A stretch of 64,000 nt of DNA from Mesorhizobium wenxiniae (GCF_002284535.1 NZ_NPKH01000011.1:75115-139114), one strand, 5' to 3'. Positions 38,366 through 48,402 are shown, numbered from the stretch's first letter. Numbers and translations are program-made. The notes: a model not told the origin generated them from the letters alone.

Positions 38366-40134
38366 TCGAGTTCATCGCCCAGAACATGGCGCCGATCATG
38401 TTCGCCTCGCTGGTCATCTTCCTGCTGATCGGCTACCCGGTCGCGTTTTCGCTCGCCGCCAACGGCCTGCTGTTCTTCTTTATCGGTGTCCTTCTGTCGC
38501 CCTATTCGGGCGGCTCGATCAATCTCGCTTGGCCGCTGCTGCACGCACTGCCGGACAATTTCTACGGCAGCCGGGTGATGTCGAACGACACGCTGCTGGC
38601 CATCCCGTTCTTCACGTTCATGGGCATCGTGCTCGAACGATCGGGCATGGCCGAGGACCTTCTCGATACGATCGGCCAATTGTTCGGACCGATCCGCGGC
38701 GGTCTCGCCTATGCCGTGATCTTCGTCGGTGCGCTGCTTGCCGCAACCACGGGTGTGGTGGCTGCTTCCGTCATCGCCATGGGCCTGATCTCGCTGCCGA
38801 TCATGCTGCGCTACGGCTATGACCGCCGTGTGGCGTCCGGCGTCATTGCGGCGTCGGGCACGCTCGCCCAGATCATTCCGCCCTCGCTGGTGCTGATCGT
38901 TCTGGCCGACCAGCTCGGCCGCTCGGTCGGCGACATGTATGCGGGCGCGCTGATCCCGGGGCTGGTTCTGACCGGCCTCTATACGCTCTACATCCTGATC
39001 ATGTCGATTGTCCGGCCGAAGTCGATGCCGGCCCTGCCGCTCGGGGCCCGCACGCTCGGCCACGGCATCCTGTCGTTGCTGGTCGCGCTGCTGACGGCAG
39101 TCGTGGTTTCCTACGCGGCGTATCGCTATCTTGCGCCGTCGCAGGGCCAAAACGCCGACATTCTCGGCGCCACCATCGGCGTGGTTTTCATCTACGTCGT
39201 GGCGATCGCCGACCAGCGCCTGAAGATCAACATGATGTCGCGGCTGGCGCAGCAGGTGATCATCGTGCTGATTCCGCCGCTGGCGCTGATCTTCCTGGTG
39301 CTGGGCACCATCTTTCTCGGCATCGCCACCCCGACCGAGGGCGGCGCCATGGGCGCCGTCGGCGCGCTGATCATGGCGGCGATGAAAGGGCGGCTGTCGC
39401 TGGACGTGATCAAGCAGGCGCTGGCGTCGACGACGCGGCTGTCGTCCTTCGTGCTGTTCATCCTGATCGGCGCGCGTGTGTTCTCGCTCACCTTCTACGG
39501 CGTCAACGGCCATATCTGGGTCGAACACCTCCTGACATCGCTGCCGGGCGGCGAAATTGGCTTCCTGATCGGGGTGAACATCCTCGTGTTCCTGCTCGCC
39601 TTCTTCCTCGACTTCTTCGAGCTCGCCTTCATTATCGTGCCGCTTTTGGCGCCGGCCGCCGACAAACTCGGCATCGACCTGATCTGGTTCGGCGTGCTGC
39701 TCGGCGTCAACATGCAGACCAGCTTCATGCACCCGCCCTTCGGCTTCGCGCTGTTCTACCTGCGCTCGGTCGCCGCCCGGGTGCCCTATCTGGATCGCCT
39801 CACCGGCAAACAGATCGCACCGGTGACCACCGGCCAGATCTATTGGGGCGCGGTTCCCTTCGTTTGCATCCAGGTCATCATGATCGGCCTGACCATCGCT
39901 TTCCCGCAGATGGTGATGCACTACAAGGGCACGCCAGTCGACCCGGGCACGATCGATTACCAGGTACCGGAAACGCCGGGCCTGTCGCCGCTTGGCATAC
40001 CGCCGGCGGATGGCGGCACGGCGCCGACCGCGCCTGCACCGGACCTGTCGCAGCCGCCGAATTTCGGCGAAACGCCGCCTGCCAAGCCAGCAGCGCCAGC
40101 ACCCGATCTGTCCCAACCACCGAGTTTCAATTGA
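38362..40134 (+). CDS. TRAP transporter large permease (DctM) with Pro-rich tail
   Basis: The 590-aa protein has about 12–14 helices and DctM motifs such as IPFFTFMGIVLERSGMAEDL, ASGTLAQIIPPSLVLIVLAD, GIATPTEGGAMGAVGALIMA and FFLDFFELAFIIVPLLAPAA. It is longer than a typical DctM. The C-terminal 40–50 residues form a Pro/Ala-rich tail with two copies of APAPDLSQPP plus N-F or S-F. The tail lies beyond the last helix. The start is GTG overlapping the dctQ stop. Confidence 0.94.
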   Translation: MIEFIAQNMAPIMFASLVIFLLIGYPVAFSLAANGLLFFFIGVLLSPYSGGSINLAWPLLHALPDNFYGSRVMSNDTLLAIPFFTFMGIVLERSGMAEDLLDTIGQLFGPIRGGLAYAVIFVGALLAATTGVVAASVIAMGLISLPIMLRYGYDRRVASGVIAASGTLAQIIPPSLVLIVLADQLGRSVGDMYAGALIPGLVLTGLYTLYILIMSIVRPKSMPALPLGARTLGHGILSLLVALLTAVVVSYAAYRYLAPSQGQNADILGATIGVVFIYVVAIADQRLKINMMSRLAQQVIIVLIPPLALIFLVLGTIFLGIATPTEGGAMGAVGALIMAAMKGRLSLDVIKQALASTTRLSSFVLFILIGARVFSLTFYGVNGHIWVEHLLTSLPGGEIGFLIGVNILVFLLAFFLDFFELAFIIVPLLAPAADKLGIDLIWFGVLLGVNMQTSFMHPPFGFALFYLRSVAARVPYLDRLTGKQIAPVTTGQIYWGAVPFVCIQVIMIGLTIAFPQMVMHYKGTPVDPGTIDYQVPETPGLSPLGIPPADGGTAPTAPAPDLSQPPNFGETPPAKPAAPAPDLSQPPSFN

Positions 40135-40153
40135 TGCCGGAGGCGCAACAGAG

Positions 40154-41176
40154 ATGAAAGCGGTGCGGCTGGAGGGCGTGGGCAGCATTGCCCTGCGCGA
40201 GGTCGGCAAACCGGCCGCCGGGCCGGACGATCTCCTGGTGCGGATCGAGGCATGCGGCGTCTGCGGAACCGACCGGCATCTTTTCCATGGCGAATTTCCC
40301 TGTACGCCGCCGGTGACGCTCGGACATGAATTCTCTGGGATCGTCGAAGCGATTGGAACCGGAGTGTCCGGCTTTTCGGTCGGCGATCGCGTCACCGGCG
40401 ATCCCAACATCGCCTGCGGGAGCTGTCCGCACTGCCATGCGGGTCGCATCAATCTTTGCCATAATCTGATTGCCATCGGCATCCGCCGCGACGGCGGCTT
40501 CGCCGAATATGTCGTGCTGCCCCAGAAGCAGGCCTTCTCCCTTCCGAAAGACCTGAAGCCGACGCATGGCGCGTTCTGCGAGCCGCTTGGCTGCTGCCTG
40601 CATGGCTTGGACCTGGCGCAGATCAGACCCGGCTCCTCGGTCGCCGTGCTTGGTGGCGGCGTGATCGGCCTGCTCACCGTGCAACTGGCGAGGCTTGCCG
40701 GCGCGACGACAATCATCCTATCGACGCGCCAGGCCTCGCGGCGTGCCCTCGCCGAAGAATTGGGCGCAACGGCGACCGTCGACCCAAGCGCTTGCGATAT
40801 CATCGACACGGTCGTCGGTGCGTCGGGCCTGATGCCAGGCGGTGTCAATGTGGTGTTCGAATGTGCTGGCGTAAGAGAGACAGTCGAGCAATCGATGCGG
40901 CTGGCCAAAGCCGGCGGTACGGTTGTCGTCGTCGGCGTGATGCCTCAAGGCATGAAGGCCGAGTTCGAACCTTTCGACCTGTTGTTCCGGGAATTGAGGG
41001 TCCTGGGCTCGTTTCTCAATCCGTTTACGCATCGCCGGGCCGCCGATCTCATCGCCTCGGGTGCGATCGAGATCGACAAGCTCATCTCACGGCATGTGAC
41101 GCTTGAGGAGGCGGCTGCGGTGATCGCCAATCCGCCTGCGCCAGGCGAAGTCAAGGTGCTGGTTGTGCCGCGCTGA
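40154..41176 (+). CDS. Zinc-dependent medium-chain alcohol/polyol dehydrogenase
   Basis: The 340-aa MDR-family enzyme has the catalytic zinc segment CGVCGTDRHLFHGEFPCTPP with LGHEFSG, the structural zinc loop CGSCPHCHAGRINLC with four Cys, and a Rossmann GGGVIGLLTVQLA. Threonine, sorbitol and other polyol dehydrogenases share this layout. It follows the TRAP permease genes by 19 bp, so it may oxidise the imported compound or a product of it. The frame extends upstream into dctM but is not used; the ATG at 40154 is chosen. Confidence 0.9.
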   Translation: MKAVRLEGVGSIALREVGKPAAGPDDLLVRIEACGVCGTDRHLFHGEFPCTPPVTLGHEFSGIVEAIGTGVSGFSVGDRVTGDPNIACGSCPHCHAGRINLCHNLIAIGIRRDGGFAEYVVLPQKQAFSLPKDLKPTHGAFCEPLGCCLHGLDLAQIRPGSSVAVLGGGVIGLLTVQLARLAGATTIILSTRQASRRALAEELGATATVDPSACDIIDTVVGASGLMPGGVNVVFECAGVRETVEQSMRLAKAGGTVVVVGVMPQGMKAEFEPFDLLFRELRVLGSFLNPFTHRRAADLIASGAIEIDKLISRHVTLEEAAAVIANPPAPGEVKVLVVPR

Positions 41177-41192
41177 TCCGGCAAATCGAAGT

Positions 41193-41222
41193 GTGACGGC
41201 GCCACGCGCGTGGGGCCGTCAC
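41193..41222. terminator. Bidirectional hairpin between convergent genes
   Basis: GTGACGGC pairs with GCCGTCAC, with an inner CCACG/CGTGG stem, giving a near-perfect long hairpin between the dehydrogenase stop (41176) and the DctP stop (41228). There is no long T-run, so its strength as an intrinsic terminator is uncertain. Confidence 0.6.
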
Positions 41223-41227
41223 TGTTG

Positions 41228-42355
<1,128 letters not shown>

Positions 42356-42626
42356 TCAATAGACCGACGTTCGGGAAATGCTCTGTGCCCCGGATCGGCT
42401 TCGCGGCAGACATTACACGGGCAAGAAGTCGAGTCCAGCCATGGCAGCCGGTTTTGCCGGCGGCGTTTCCGCGAAATTCGCGGCGCGAACGCACCTCTTG
42501 CAACTTAAGTCTAACGCCGTTTCGGTGGACCATGCGACATGCCGAACTTGTCATGGCAAAGCCCCTTCGGATCGCCTATTTTAAAGGCAGAATATGTCCC
42601 TGCACTGAATGGAACCCGGATCAAAA

Positions 42627-43400
42627 ATGCAGCAGCCGCTCGTCGCCATATCGACCGACGTCCGCCAGTTCGATAACTACACCTGGCATGCCGTTCCGCA
42701 GCAATATCTGGAGGCGGCGCTTTCGGGCGCCGGCGTATTCCCGGTGCTGGTGCCGTCCTTCGGCGACCGGCTCGATTTCGACGAACTCCTGTCATCGGTC
42801 GACGGCGTCATGGTCACCGGTTCGAAGTCCAATGTGCATCCCTCGCTCTATGGCGGCGATGCCAGCGAGGCCAATGGTCCCTACGATCCTGCCCGCGACG
42901 CGACGACGCTGCCGTTGATCCGCAAGGCAGTGGAGCGCGGCGTGCCGCTGCTCGCCATCTGCCGCGGCATCCAGGAAATGAATGTGGCGCTGGGCGGCAC
43001 GCTGGCTACAGAGATTCAGGAGCGCAAGGGATCGCTGGACCATCGCGCACCGGCGAGCGACAATCAGGACGAACGCTTCGCCATCCGCCAGTCCATTTCG
43101 ATCAAGCCTGGAACCTGCCTCGCCGGCGTCTTCGGGGCGGACGACATCATGGTCAATTCGGTGCACCGCCAGGCCATCGACCGGCTCGGCCCGAAGCTGC
43201 AGATAGAGGCGGTCGCCACTGACGGCACGGTCGAGGCGGTTTCGGTGCGGGACGCCCGTGCTTTCGCCGTCGGCGTCCAGTGGCATCCCGAATACTGGGT
43301 CAAGTCGGACAGCATCTCAGCAAGGATATTCCGCGCCTTCGGCGACGCGGTGCGCCTGCACGCCGCAGCGAAATCCGGCACGCGGGCCGCCGCGGAATAG
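42627..43400 (+). CDS. Gamma-glutamyl-gamma-aminobutyrate hydrolase family protein (class I GATase fold)
   Basis: The 257-aa protein has the glutaminase triad: nucleophile in LLAICRGIQEMN and the His-Glu pair in GVQWHPEYW. Other family features are VMVTGSKSNVHPSLYGG and VNSVHRQAIDRLG. The family (PuuD) hydrolyses gamma-glutamyl-GABA in putrescine breakdown. No other puu gene is adjacent; a glutamine-synthetase-family ligase sits 12 kb away. The start is ATG 42627 (MQQPLVAIST); ATG 42609 is 6 codons upstream. The 270-bp upstream gap to DctP holds both divergent promoters. Confidence 0.9.
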   Translation: MQQPLVAISTDVRQFDNYTWHAVPQQYLEAALSGAGVFPVLVPSFGDRLDFDELLSSVDGVMVTGSKSNVHPSLYGGDASEANGPYDPARDATTLPLIRKAVERGVPLLAICRGIQEMNVALGGTLATEIQERKGSLDHRAPASDNQDERFAIRQSISIKPGTCLAGVFGADDIMVNSVHRQAIDRLGPKLQIEAVATDGTVEAVSVRDARAFAVGVQWHPEYWVKSDSISARIFRAFGDAVRLHAAAKSGTRAAAE

Positions 43401-43421
43401 TTCAGCGGTCAGACGTCAACA

Positions 43422-43820
43422 TCAATCGCTGCCGGCCGCCAGCGACAGCAGCGGCAGGGCTGGCGCGTAGGATTCATAACCGTCGCCGTCGGCGACGCCG
43501 AAAGTGACGATCGGGTCGATGCCGTTCGCGCTGAAGGTGACCGTGCCGTCATCCTGCTCACGCCAGAATTTCGCGCGCTCGATGCCGGGCAAGACCCGGC
43601 GGCAATTCGCAGTGACCGTCAACAGCGAAAGGCCATGCGAAATCTCAGTGCCGCGCTTGACCGCGCAGGAGGCTTCGTCGCCATTGGCCACCAGCCTGTA
43701 GTCGTCGGGCGACGGCGTTAGCTCATCGGCGGCTGTGCGGCCTTCGCCGCTGCCGCCGTGAAACAGCTGAACGCTGCCGAACAGCGCGGCCACCGCCATC
43801 AATGCAGCAAGTGCTTTCAT
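43422..43820 (-). CDS. AprI/Inh-like secreted metalloprotease-inhibitor-type protein
   Basis: The 132-aa protein has a hydrophobic N-terminal signal (MKALAALMAVAALFGSVQLF) and a small beta-rich domain. The pattern DYRLVANGDEASCAVKRG … TANCRRVLPG … FWREQDDGTVTF … FGVADGDGYE fits the eight-stranded AprI/Inh barrel, with a likely C52–C73 disulfide. In that family a short N-terminal trunk enters the protease active site. No metalloprotease gene is nearby. The family assignment is by pattern only. Confidence 0.65.
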   Translation of the reverse strand: MKALAALMAVAALFGSVQLFHGGSGEGRTAADELTPSPDDYRLVANGDEASCAVKRGTEISHGLSLLTVTANCRRVLPGIERAKFWREQDDGTVTFSANGIDPIVTFGVADGDGYESYAPALPLLSLAAGSD

Positions 43821-43902
43821 CTGCGTTCTCCGGGTGTTTGGCGATAGATATAGAATGATTCAAAGCGTTAAGCCGTAGTTAACAAATTAGAAAGCGTGCC
43901 AA

Positions 43903-44886
43903 TCAGCTGCGCGCCTTGACCTTTTCCGTTTCCGGCACCGGCGTCAGCGCCCTCCCTTCCGAAAACCAGGAAATCAGATTGTCGACGCACAGATCGGCCA
44001 TGGCGCGGCGGGTATGTTCCGAAGCCGAGCCGACATGCGGCAAAAGCGAGGTGTTGGGAGCGGCGAGCAGCGCCGGCAACACGTTCGGCTCATCGGCGAA
44101 GACGTCGAGCCCGGCAGCTGCGATGGTGCCATTGGCCAGGGCTGCGGCAAGAGCTGCCTCGTCCACCGTGCTGCCGCGACCGATGTTGACGAAGACGCCA
44201 TTCGGACCAAGCACCGACAGGATCTCGGCGTTGACCGCCTTTTCCGTCGAGGCGCCGCCGGGCGCCACCGAGATCAGCGTATCGACCGCCTCGGCAAGGC
44301 CTTTCAGCGTGCCGTGGTATTCGTATGCCAGGCCTTCGACGCGGCGCCGATTGTGATAGGCGATCGGCAGCCCAAAGGCCTCTAGCCGGCGCGCAATGGC
44401 GAGACCAATGCGGCCCATGCCGAAAATGCCAACGCTGCGACCGCGCAAAGTCAGCCGGCTTAGCGGATAGTTGCCGTTGCGTGCCCAACTGCCGTCGCGC
44501 AGCCAGGTCTCGGCGCGCGGCAGATCGCGGATGGTGTTGATCAAAAGCCCGATCGCCGTGTTGGCGACCTCCTCGGTCAGCACGTCAGGCGTGTTGGTGA
44601 CCATGACACCGCGCTGTGCTGCGTGACGGGCATCGACCGAATCATAGCCGACGCCGAAATTGGCGATGATCTCGAGGTTCGGCAGCGCGTCGATGAGGGC
44701 TGCGTTGATCCCGCCAAAGGCGGCAATGCCGCGCACCGTCCGGCGCAGCTCGTCGGTGACCAGCGACGCATCGGCCCGTTCGATCCAGACGCGGCTGAAC
44801 GTCCGGTCGATGCGACCGACCGCATGATCATTGAATTGGCCCGGCACCAGAATGGCGACTGCTTGCTGCTGTTCGGCTTTTGTCAT
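43903..44886 (-). CDS. D-isomer-specific 2-hydroxyacid dehydrogenase (glyoxylate/hydroxypyruvate reductase type)
   Basis: The 327-aa NAD(P)-dependent enzyme has the catalytic triad of the family: Arg in NIGRGSTVDE, Glu in DVFADEPN and His in LLPHVGSAS. The Rossmann motif is GIFGMGRIGLAIARRLEAFG and a substrate loop is ANFGVGYDSVDA. It would reduce glyoxylate, hydroxypyruvate or a related keto acid. Its ATG overlaps the stop of the LacI regulator upstream (ATGA), so the regulator and enzyme are one transcriptional unit, probably self-regulated. Confidence 0.92.
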   Translation of the reverse strand: MTKAEQQQAVAILVPGQFNDHAVGRIDRTFSRVWIERADASLVTDELRRTVRGIAAFGGINAALIDALPNLEIIANFGVGYDSVDARHAAQRGVMVTNTPDVLTEEVANTAIGLLINTIRDLPRAETWLRDGSWARNGNYPLSRLTLRGRSVGIFGMGRIGLAIARRLEAFGLPIAYHNRRRVEGLAYEYHGTLKGLAEAVDTLISVAPGGASTEKAVNAEILSVLGPNGVFVNIGRGSTVDEAALAAALANGTIAAAGLDVFADEPNVLPALLAAPNTSLLPHVGSASEHTRRAMADLCVDNLISWFSEGRALTPVPETEKVKARS

Positions 44887-45905
44887 TCACGCTCCACCGG
44901 TTTGCCGGTCGACTGGCGCACATGCAGTTCCGGCTTGATCAGTTCCTGCGACGGCCGCACCATCTGCCCATTGAGCTTGTCGAGCAGCGCGCTGGCTGCG
45001 CGGCGGCCGACTTCACGCTGGCCGTTCCACACGGTGGTCAGCGCCGGCGTCGCGATCGCCGCCTCCTCGAGATCGTCATAGCCGGTGACGGAGATGTCAA
45101 TGCCCGGCACCAGCCCGGCGCGTGCAATACCGTTCATCAGGCCGATGGCGACGAGGTCGTTCCAGCAGCAGGCCGCGGTCGGCTTGTCCTTCAGCGCAAG
45201 GAACTGCCCGGCGGCCTCGAAGCCGGCCTGCTTGGTGCGCGGACCGGCGATGCGCCAGGACGGCCTGACCTCCAGCCCGGCCGCCTCCATAGCGTTGACA
45301 TAGCCCTGGTAGCGATCGCGGCCGGTCGAGGTCTGGTCGGTGCCGCCGACCATGGCGATGCGCTTGTGGCCGAGCGAGATCAGATGGTTGGTGGCAAGCC
45401 CAGTGCCGTAGGCATCGTCGCCGCGAAACACCGGCACGTCGGCGCCTTCGACGGTGCGCGCGATCAGCACCGCGGGCAGGCCGTTTTCCTCGGCCATGAA
45501 TATGTCTTCGGGCGGCGTGCCGATGGCCGGCGACATGATGACGCCGTCGGCGCCGAGCTGCAAAAGCGTGTCGATGAAGGTGCGCTGCTTTTCGAGCTGG
45601 TCGTAGTGGTTCGACAGGATGAAGGTCTGCCGGCTGCGATCGAGCTCGCTTTCGATCGAGCGCAGTATCTCGGCGAAGAACGGGTTCATGATGTCGTGAA
45701 CGACGACGCCGACGATGCCCGAACGCGAGGTGCGCAGGCTGGCGGCACGGCGATTGTAGATATAGCCGATGGCGCGGGCATGTTCCTTGATGCGGTCGCG
45801 GGTGTTTCCGGCAACCAGCGGACTGTCGCGCAGAGCCAGCGAGACCGTGGCCGTGGACACACCGAGCGCATCCGCGATCGTCGAAAGCTTGATCTTCTGT
45901 GCCAG
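44883..45905 (-). CDS. LacI family transcriptional regulator (probable CTG start)
   Basis: The 340-aa regulator has an N-terminal LacI helix-turn-helix (KLSTIADALGVSTATVSLAL) and hinge (IGYIYNRRAASLR), then a periplasmic-binding-like effector domain (GIVGVVVHDIMNPFFAEILR). No ATG, GTG or TTG lies close before the helix-turn-helix. A CTG at 45905, 9 bp after GGAG, gives LAQKIKLSTIADALG, which matches the usual family start. The open frame continues upstream through a palindromic repeat and is clearly non-coding there. It precedes the hydroxyacid dehydrogenase it likely controls. Confidence 0.9.
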   Translation of the reverse strand: MAQKIKLSTIADALGVSTATVSLALRDSPLVAGNTRDRIKEHARAIGYIYNRRAASLRTSRSGIVGVVVHDIMNPFFAEILRSIESELDRSRQTFILSNHYDQLEKQRTFIDTLLQLGADGVIMSPAIGTPPEDIFMAEENGLPAVLIARTVEGADVPVFRGDDAYGTGLATNHLISLGHKRIAMVGGTDQTSTGRDRYQGYVNAMEAAGLEVRPSWRIAGPRTKQAGFEAAGQFLALKDKPTAACCWNDLVAIGLMNGIARAGLVPGIDISVTGYDDLEEAAIATPALTTVWNGQREVGRRAASALLDKLNGQMVRPSQELIKPELHVRQSTGKPVERE

Positions 45906-45939
45906 CGCCTTGCGCTCCCCCGACGATCTAGAGCTGATC

Positions 45940-45980
45940 CATGATCTCCAGCGAAACCGGATGCCACTTTCGGGATCATG
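45940..45980. repeat. RIME-like palindrome upstream of the LacI gene
   Basis: CATGATC at 45940 faces GATCATG ending at 45980, with inner CGAAA and TTTCG pairing. It is closely related to the element at 37498–37538 and lies 35 bp before the regulator start. Confidence 0.72.
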
Positions 45981-45983
45981 ATC

Positions 45984-45994
45984 TAAACAGTTTA
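45984..45994. promoter_or_regulatory. Candidate LacI-family operator
   Basis: TAAACAGTTTA is an 11-bp palindrome, extended by an overlapping GTTTAAAC. It lies about 80 bp upstream of the LacI start, where an autoregulatory site would be expected. It lacks the central CG typical of many LacI operators, so confidence is low. Confidence 0.3.
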
Positions 45995-46026
45995 AACGCG
46001 GCCTTATGCCACCCTTCCGGAACAAA

Positions 46027-46968
46027 TCAAAGTTTTTTTGCCAGCGCTTCCACCTCGACGTCGAGGGCGGCGCGGTTGCGCACGCGAAGCCGGTGCTCGC
46101 GATGGACGATATAAAGGCCGCTGGCGACGATGACGATCGCCCCGACGAGCGTCCAGCGGTCGGGAAACTGGTTGAAGACAATCCAGCCGGCAATGATCAT
46201 CCAGATCATCTGTGAATAGGGATAGGGAGCCAATGCCGTGGTGGTGGCAAGACGATAGGCCTGAACCAGGAGCCAGTGGCCGATTGCACCGAAGACGCCA
46301 AGCATCAGCAGGATGAACCAGTGCCAGCCATCCTGCGGCAGCGAAAGCGAAAACGGCAGCATCGGCAGGAGAAGTACGGCCGGAGCCAGCGCCGAAAAGA
46401 GAATCAGGCTCTCCGAGGTTTCCGTGGCCGACATGCGCCGCGTCATGATGACGTAAAAACAGTTCGACAGCATCGAGCCGAGCGCGAAGAGATGGCCGAC
46501 GCCAAAGACGCCAACGCCTGGCCGGGTGATGATGAGGACGCCGACGAAGCCGCTCAGGATTGCCAGCCAGCGCCGCCAGCCAGCCCATTCACCGAGCAAA
46601 GGACCGGCGATTGCTGTGATCACCATCGGCGCGAAGAAATAGATCGATGTGGTTTCTGCCAGCTGCAAGGTTCGCAGCGCCATGACGTTGCAAATGGTCG
46701 ATCCGAACAGGAAGGCGCCGCGCAGGATATGCGCCGGCAGATTGTTGGCGCGAAAGCGCGCCGGCTCGCGCCATCCGCGCAGAAAGACACCGACAAGCAC
46801 GACATGGACGGCGAAGCGAGCCCAGGCGACGATCAGCGCCGAGACGCCGGCCATGACAAGATATTTGCTGCTGGTGTCGAGGAAGGTGAAAAATACATAG
46901 ACGGAAAGCATGCAGAGGATCGCCGCCGGAGGCGTCGCGCTTTCGTCTTGTCTTGGGAGAGCACTCAA
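46027..46968 (-). CDS. EamA/DMT family transporter
   Basis: The 313-aa membrane protein has about ten helices in two EamA repeats. Typical segments are LVMAGVSALIVAWARFAVHV, LAETTSIYFFAPMVITAIAG (the family end-of-repeat signature) and ATTTALAPYPYSQMIWMIIA. A basic C-terminal tail follows the last helix. Such proteins export or import small metabolites. The start is TTG 46968 with no strong ribosome binding site; an internal Met is possible. The short gap to the LacI gene contains the repeat described above. Confidence 0.88.
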   Translation of the reverse strand: MSALPRQDESATPPAAILCMLSVYVFFTFLDTSSKYLVMAGVSALIVAWARFAVHVVLVGVFLRGWREPARFRANNLPAHILRGAFLFGSTICNVMALRTLQLAETTSIYFFAPMVITAIAGPLLGEWAGWRRWLAILSGFVGVLIITRPGVGVFGVGHLFALGSMLSNCFYVIMTRRMSATETSESLILFSALAPAVLLLPMLPFSLSLPQDGWHWFILLMLGVFGAIGHWLLVQAYRLATTTALAPYPYSQMIWMIIAGWIVFNQFPDRWTLVGAIVIVASGLYIVHREHRLRVRNRAALDVEVEALAKKL

Positions 46969-47064
46969 TTTCAGGCCGGATGGAAGCAGGGCAGAGCCCT
47001 ACCTTTGAGGCAATTGTCACCTGCCGGCAAGCCAGAGGAGGCTGACAACAGCTGACTACGTGCA

Positions 47065-47472
47065 CTAGGGATGCATACGGGCGCCCCTGGTGATCTTGTC
47101 GACAAGCTTCTTTTCGGTACGCACCGCGATGCCGACGACCTTGGCGTCGTCGGGTGCGAATTCGGCAAATACGGCGCGGTTCCCCGCGTCGTGGCCGGTC
47201 GAAAACATTTCGTCGACGTAGAGCGAGGTCGTCACACCGCGGTCCAGCGCCCGCCGGTGGATCGCACTGAGCGTCGGGCGATCGGCCGAAAGCACGATGA
47301 CCGGCTGGATCGAGAGCGGATTGTAGATATTGCCGGCGCGGTCGCGATAGGGTTCGCCGATGATGTCGCTATACTGCGCAACGATACCGCTGGTCAGGAA
47401 GGCGGTGACATTGAGCTTTTGCCAGACGGGAAGGTCGTCCTGCAGCACGATTGCAAATTTCGTGTCGAACAT
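47065..47472 (-). CDS. DUF2000 family protein
   Basis: The 135-aa protein begins MFDTKFAIVLQDDLPVWQKL, and NVTAFLTSG with IVAQYSDIIGEPYRDRAGN follows. The pattern (an N-terminal strand with a DLxxWQKLNVxAFLxSG segment) is that of DUF2000, a small PTH2-like fold of unknown function. ATG 47472 is chosen; an upstream in-frame start at 47514 would overlap the divergent AraC gene. The close divergent arrangement suggests regulation by that AraC protein. Confidence 0.85.
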   Translation of the reverse strand: MFDTKFAIVLQDDLPVWQKLNVTAFLTSGIVAQYSDIIGEPYRDRAGNIYNPLSIQPVIVLSADRPTLSAIHRRALDRGVTTSLYVDEMFSTGHDAGNRAVFAEFAPDDAKVVGIAVRTEKKLVDKITRGARMHP

Positions 47473-47507
47473 GAGACATTTGCCATTCGAGGTTTGTGAG
47501 TGAAGCG

Positions 47508-48386
47508 ATGTCAAACAGCCTAGATGGCGAGGCCTTCCAAGGTCTTGGACGTTTGTGCGTTGACGCGGCTGAGAACTGCGTCATCTCGGCACCCGATTCC
47601 GCCGGCATGGAGCGTATCGAGGCCCGGTTCCACGGCAGCGCGTTCGATCTCCATCGTCACGATACCTACGCCATCGGCGTGACGCTGCATGGCGTCCAGA
47701 GTTTCCGTTATCGCGGCGCGTCGCATCATAGCCTGCCCGGCCAGATTATCGTGCTCCATCCCGACGGATTGCACGACGGCGGTGCCGGCACCGAAGAGGG
47801 CCTGCGTTACAGGATGCTTTATCTGGAGCCGTCCGTCGTGCTGGACTGCCTTGATACGATCGACGCATCGCTGCCTTTCGTCAGGGATGCCGTGGTGACG
47901 GATCCTGTCTTCCGCACGAGGCTGCTTTCGGCGCTGGGGCCGTTGGACCAGAAGCTGGACGATCTCTTTGTCGCCGACTTCATTGCGCAGCTGATGCGAA
48001 GCCTGGCACGGCATGCAGGCCTGCCGGCGAAACCGATCCCAAGGACAGCATGGCGCGCGGCCAGCCTGGCGCGCGACTATCTGGAAGAGAATGTTTTCCG
48101 TATCGTCCGCTCCGACGAGCTGGAGGCGATCACCGGGCTGGATCGCTACGCCCTATCGCGGCATTTCCGTGCTGCCTTCTCCACCAGCCCGCATCGCTTT
48201 CTCTTGATGCGCCGGCTTCAACGAGCACGGCGCATGATCGAGGCAAGCGAGCCACTGGCGCAGATCGCGATAGCGGCCGGGTTCAGCGACCAAAGTCATT
48301 TCAACAGACACTTCAAGAAAGCGTTCGGTGTCACGCCGGGCCGCTGGTCGGCATTGGTCCATGGATCGTCAGCAGCCGCTGCCTGA
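47508..48386 (+). CDS. AraC family transcriptional regulator
   Basis: The 292-aa regulator has an N-terminal cupin-like sensing domain (FDLHRHDTYAIGVTLHGVQS, GQIIVLHPDGLHDG) and a C-terminal pair of helix-turn-helix motifs. ITGLDRYALSRHFRAAFSTS and AIAAGFSDQSHFNRHFKKAF ends in the usual GVTPGRW. GTG 47496 is an alternative start. The divergent DUF2000 gene begins only 35 bp away, so the two promoters must overlap. Confidence 0.93.
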   Translation: MSNSLDGEAFQGLGRLCVDAAENCVISAPDSAGMERIEARFHGSAFDLHRHDTYAIGVTLHGVQSFRYRGASHHSLPGQIIVLHPDGLHDGGAGTEEGLRYRMLYLEPSVVLDCLDTIDASLPFVRDAVVTDPVFRTRLLSALGPLDQKLDDLFVADFIAQLMRSLARHAGLPAKPIPRTAWRAASLARDYLEENVFRIVRSDELEAITGLDRYALSRHFRAAFSTSPHRFLLMRRLQRARRMIEASEPLAQIAIAAGFSDQSHFNRHFKKAFGVTPGRWSALVHGSSAAAA

Positions 48387-48402
48387 TGGCGTCAGCCGCT
48401 GA

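Noticed and set aside
38125..40908. A 927-codon open frame antisense to dctQM and the dehydrogenase
   Set aside because: It is rich in Arg, His, Gln and Glu with no domain, and mirrors three well-supported genes on the other strand.
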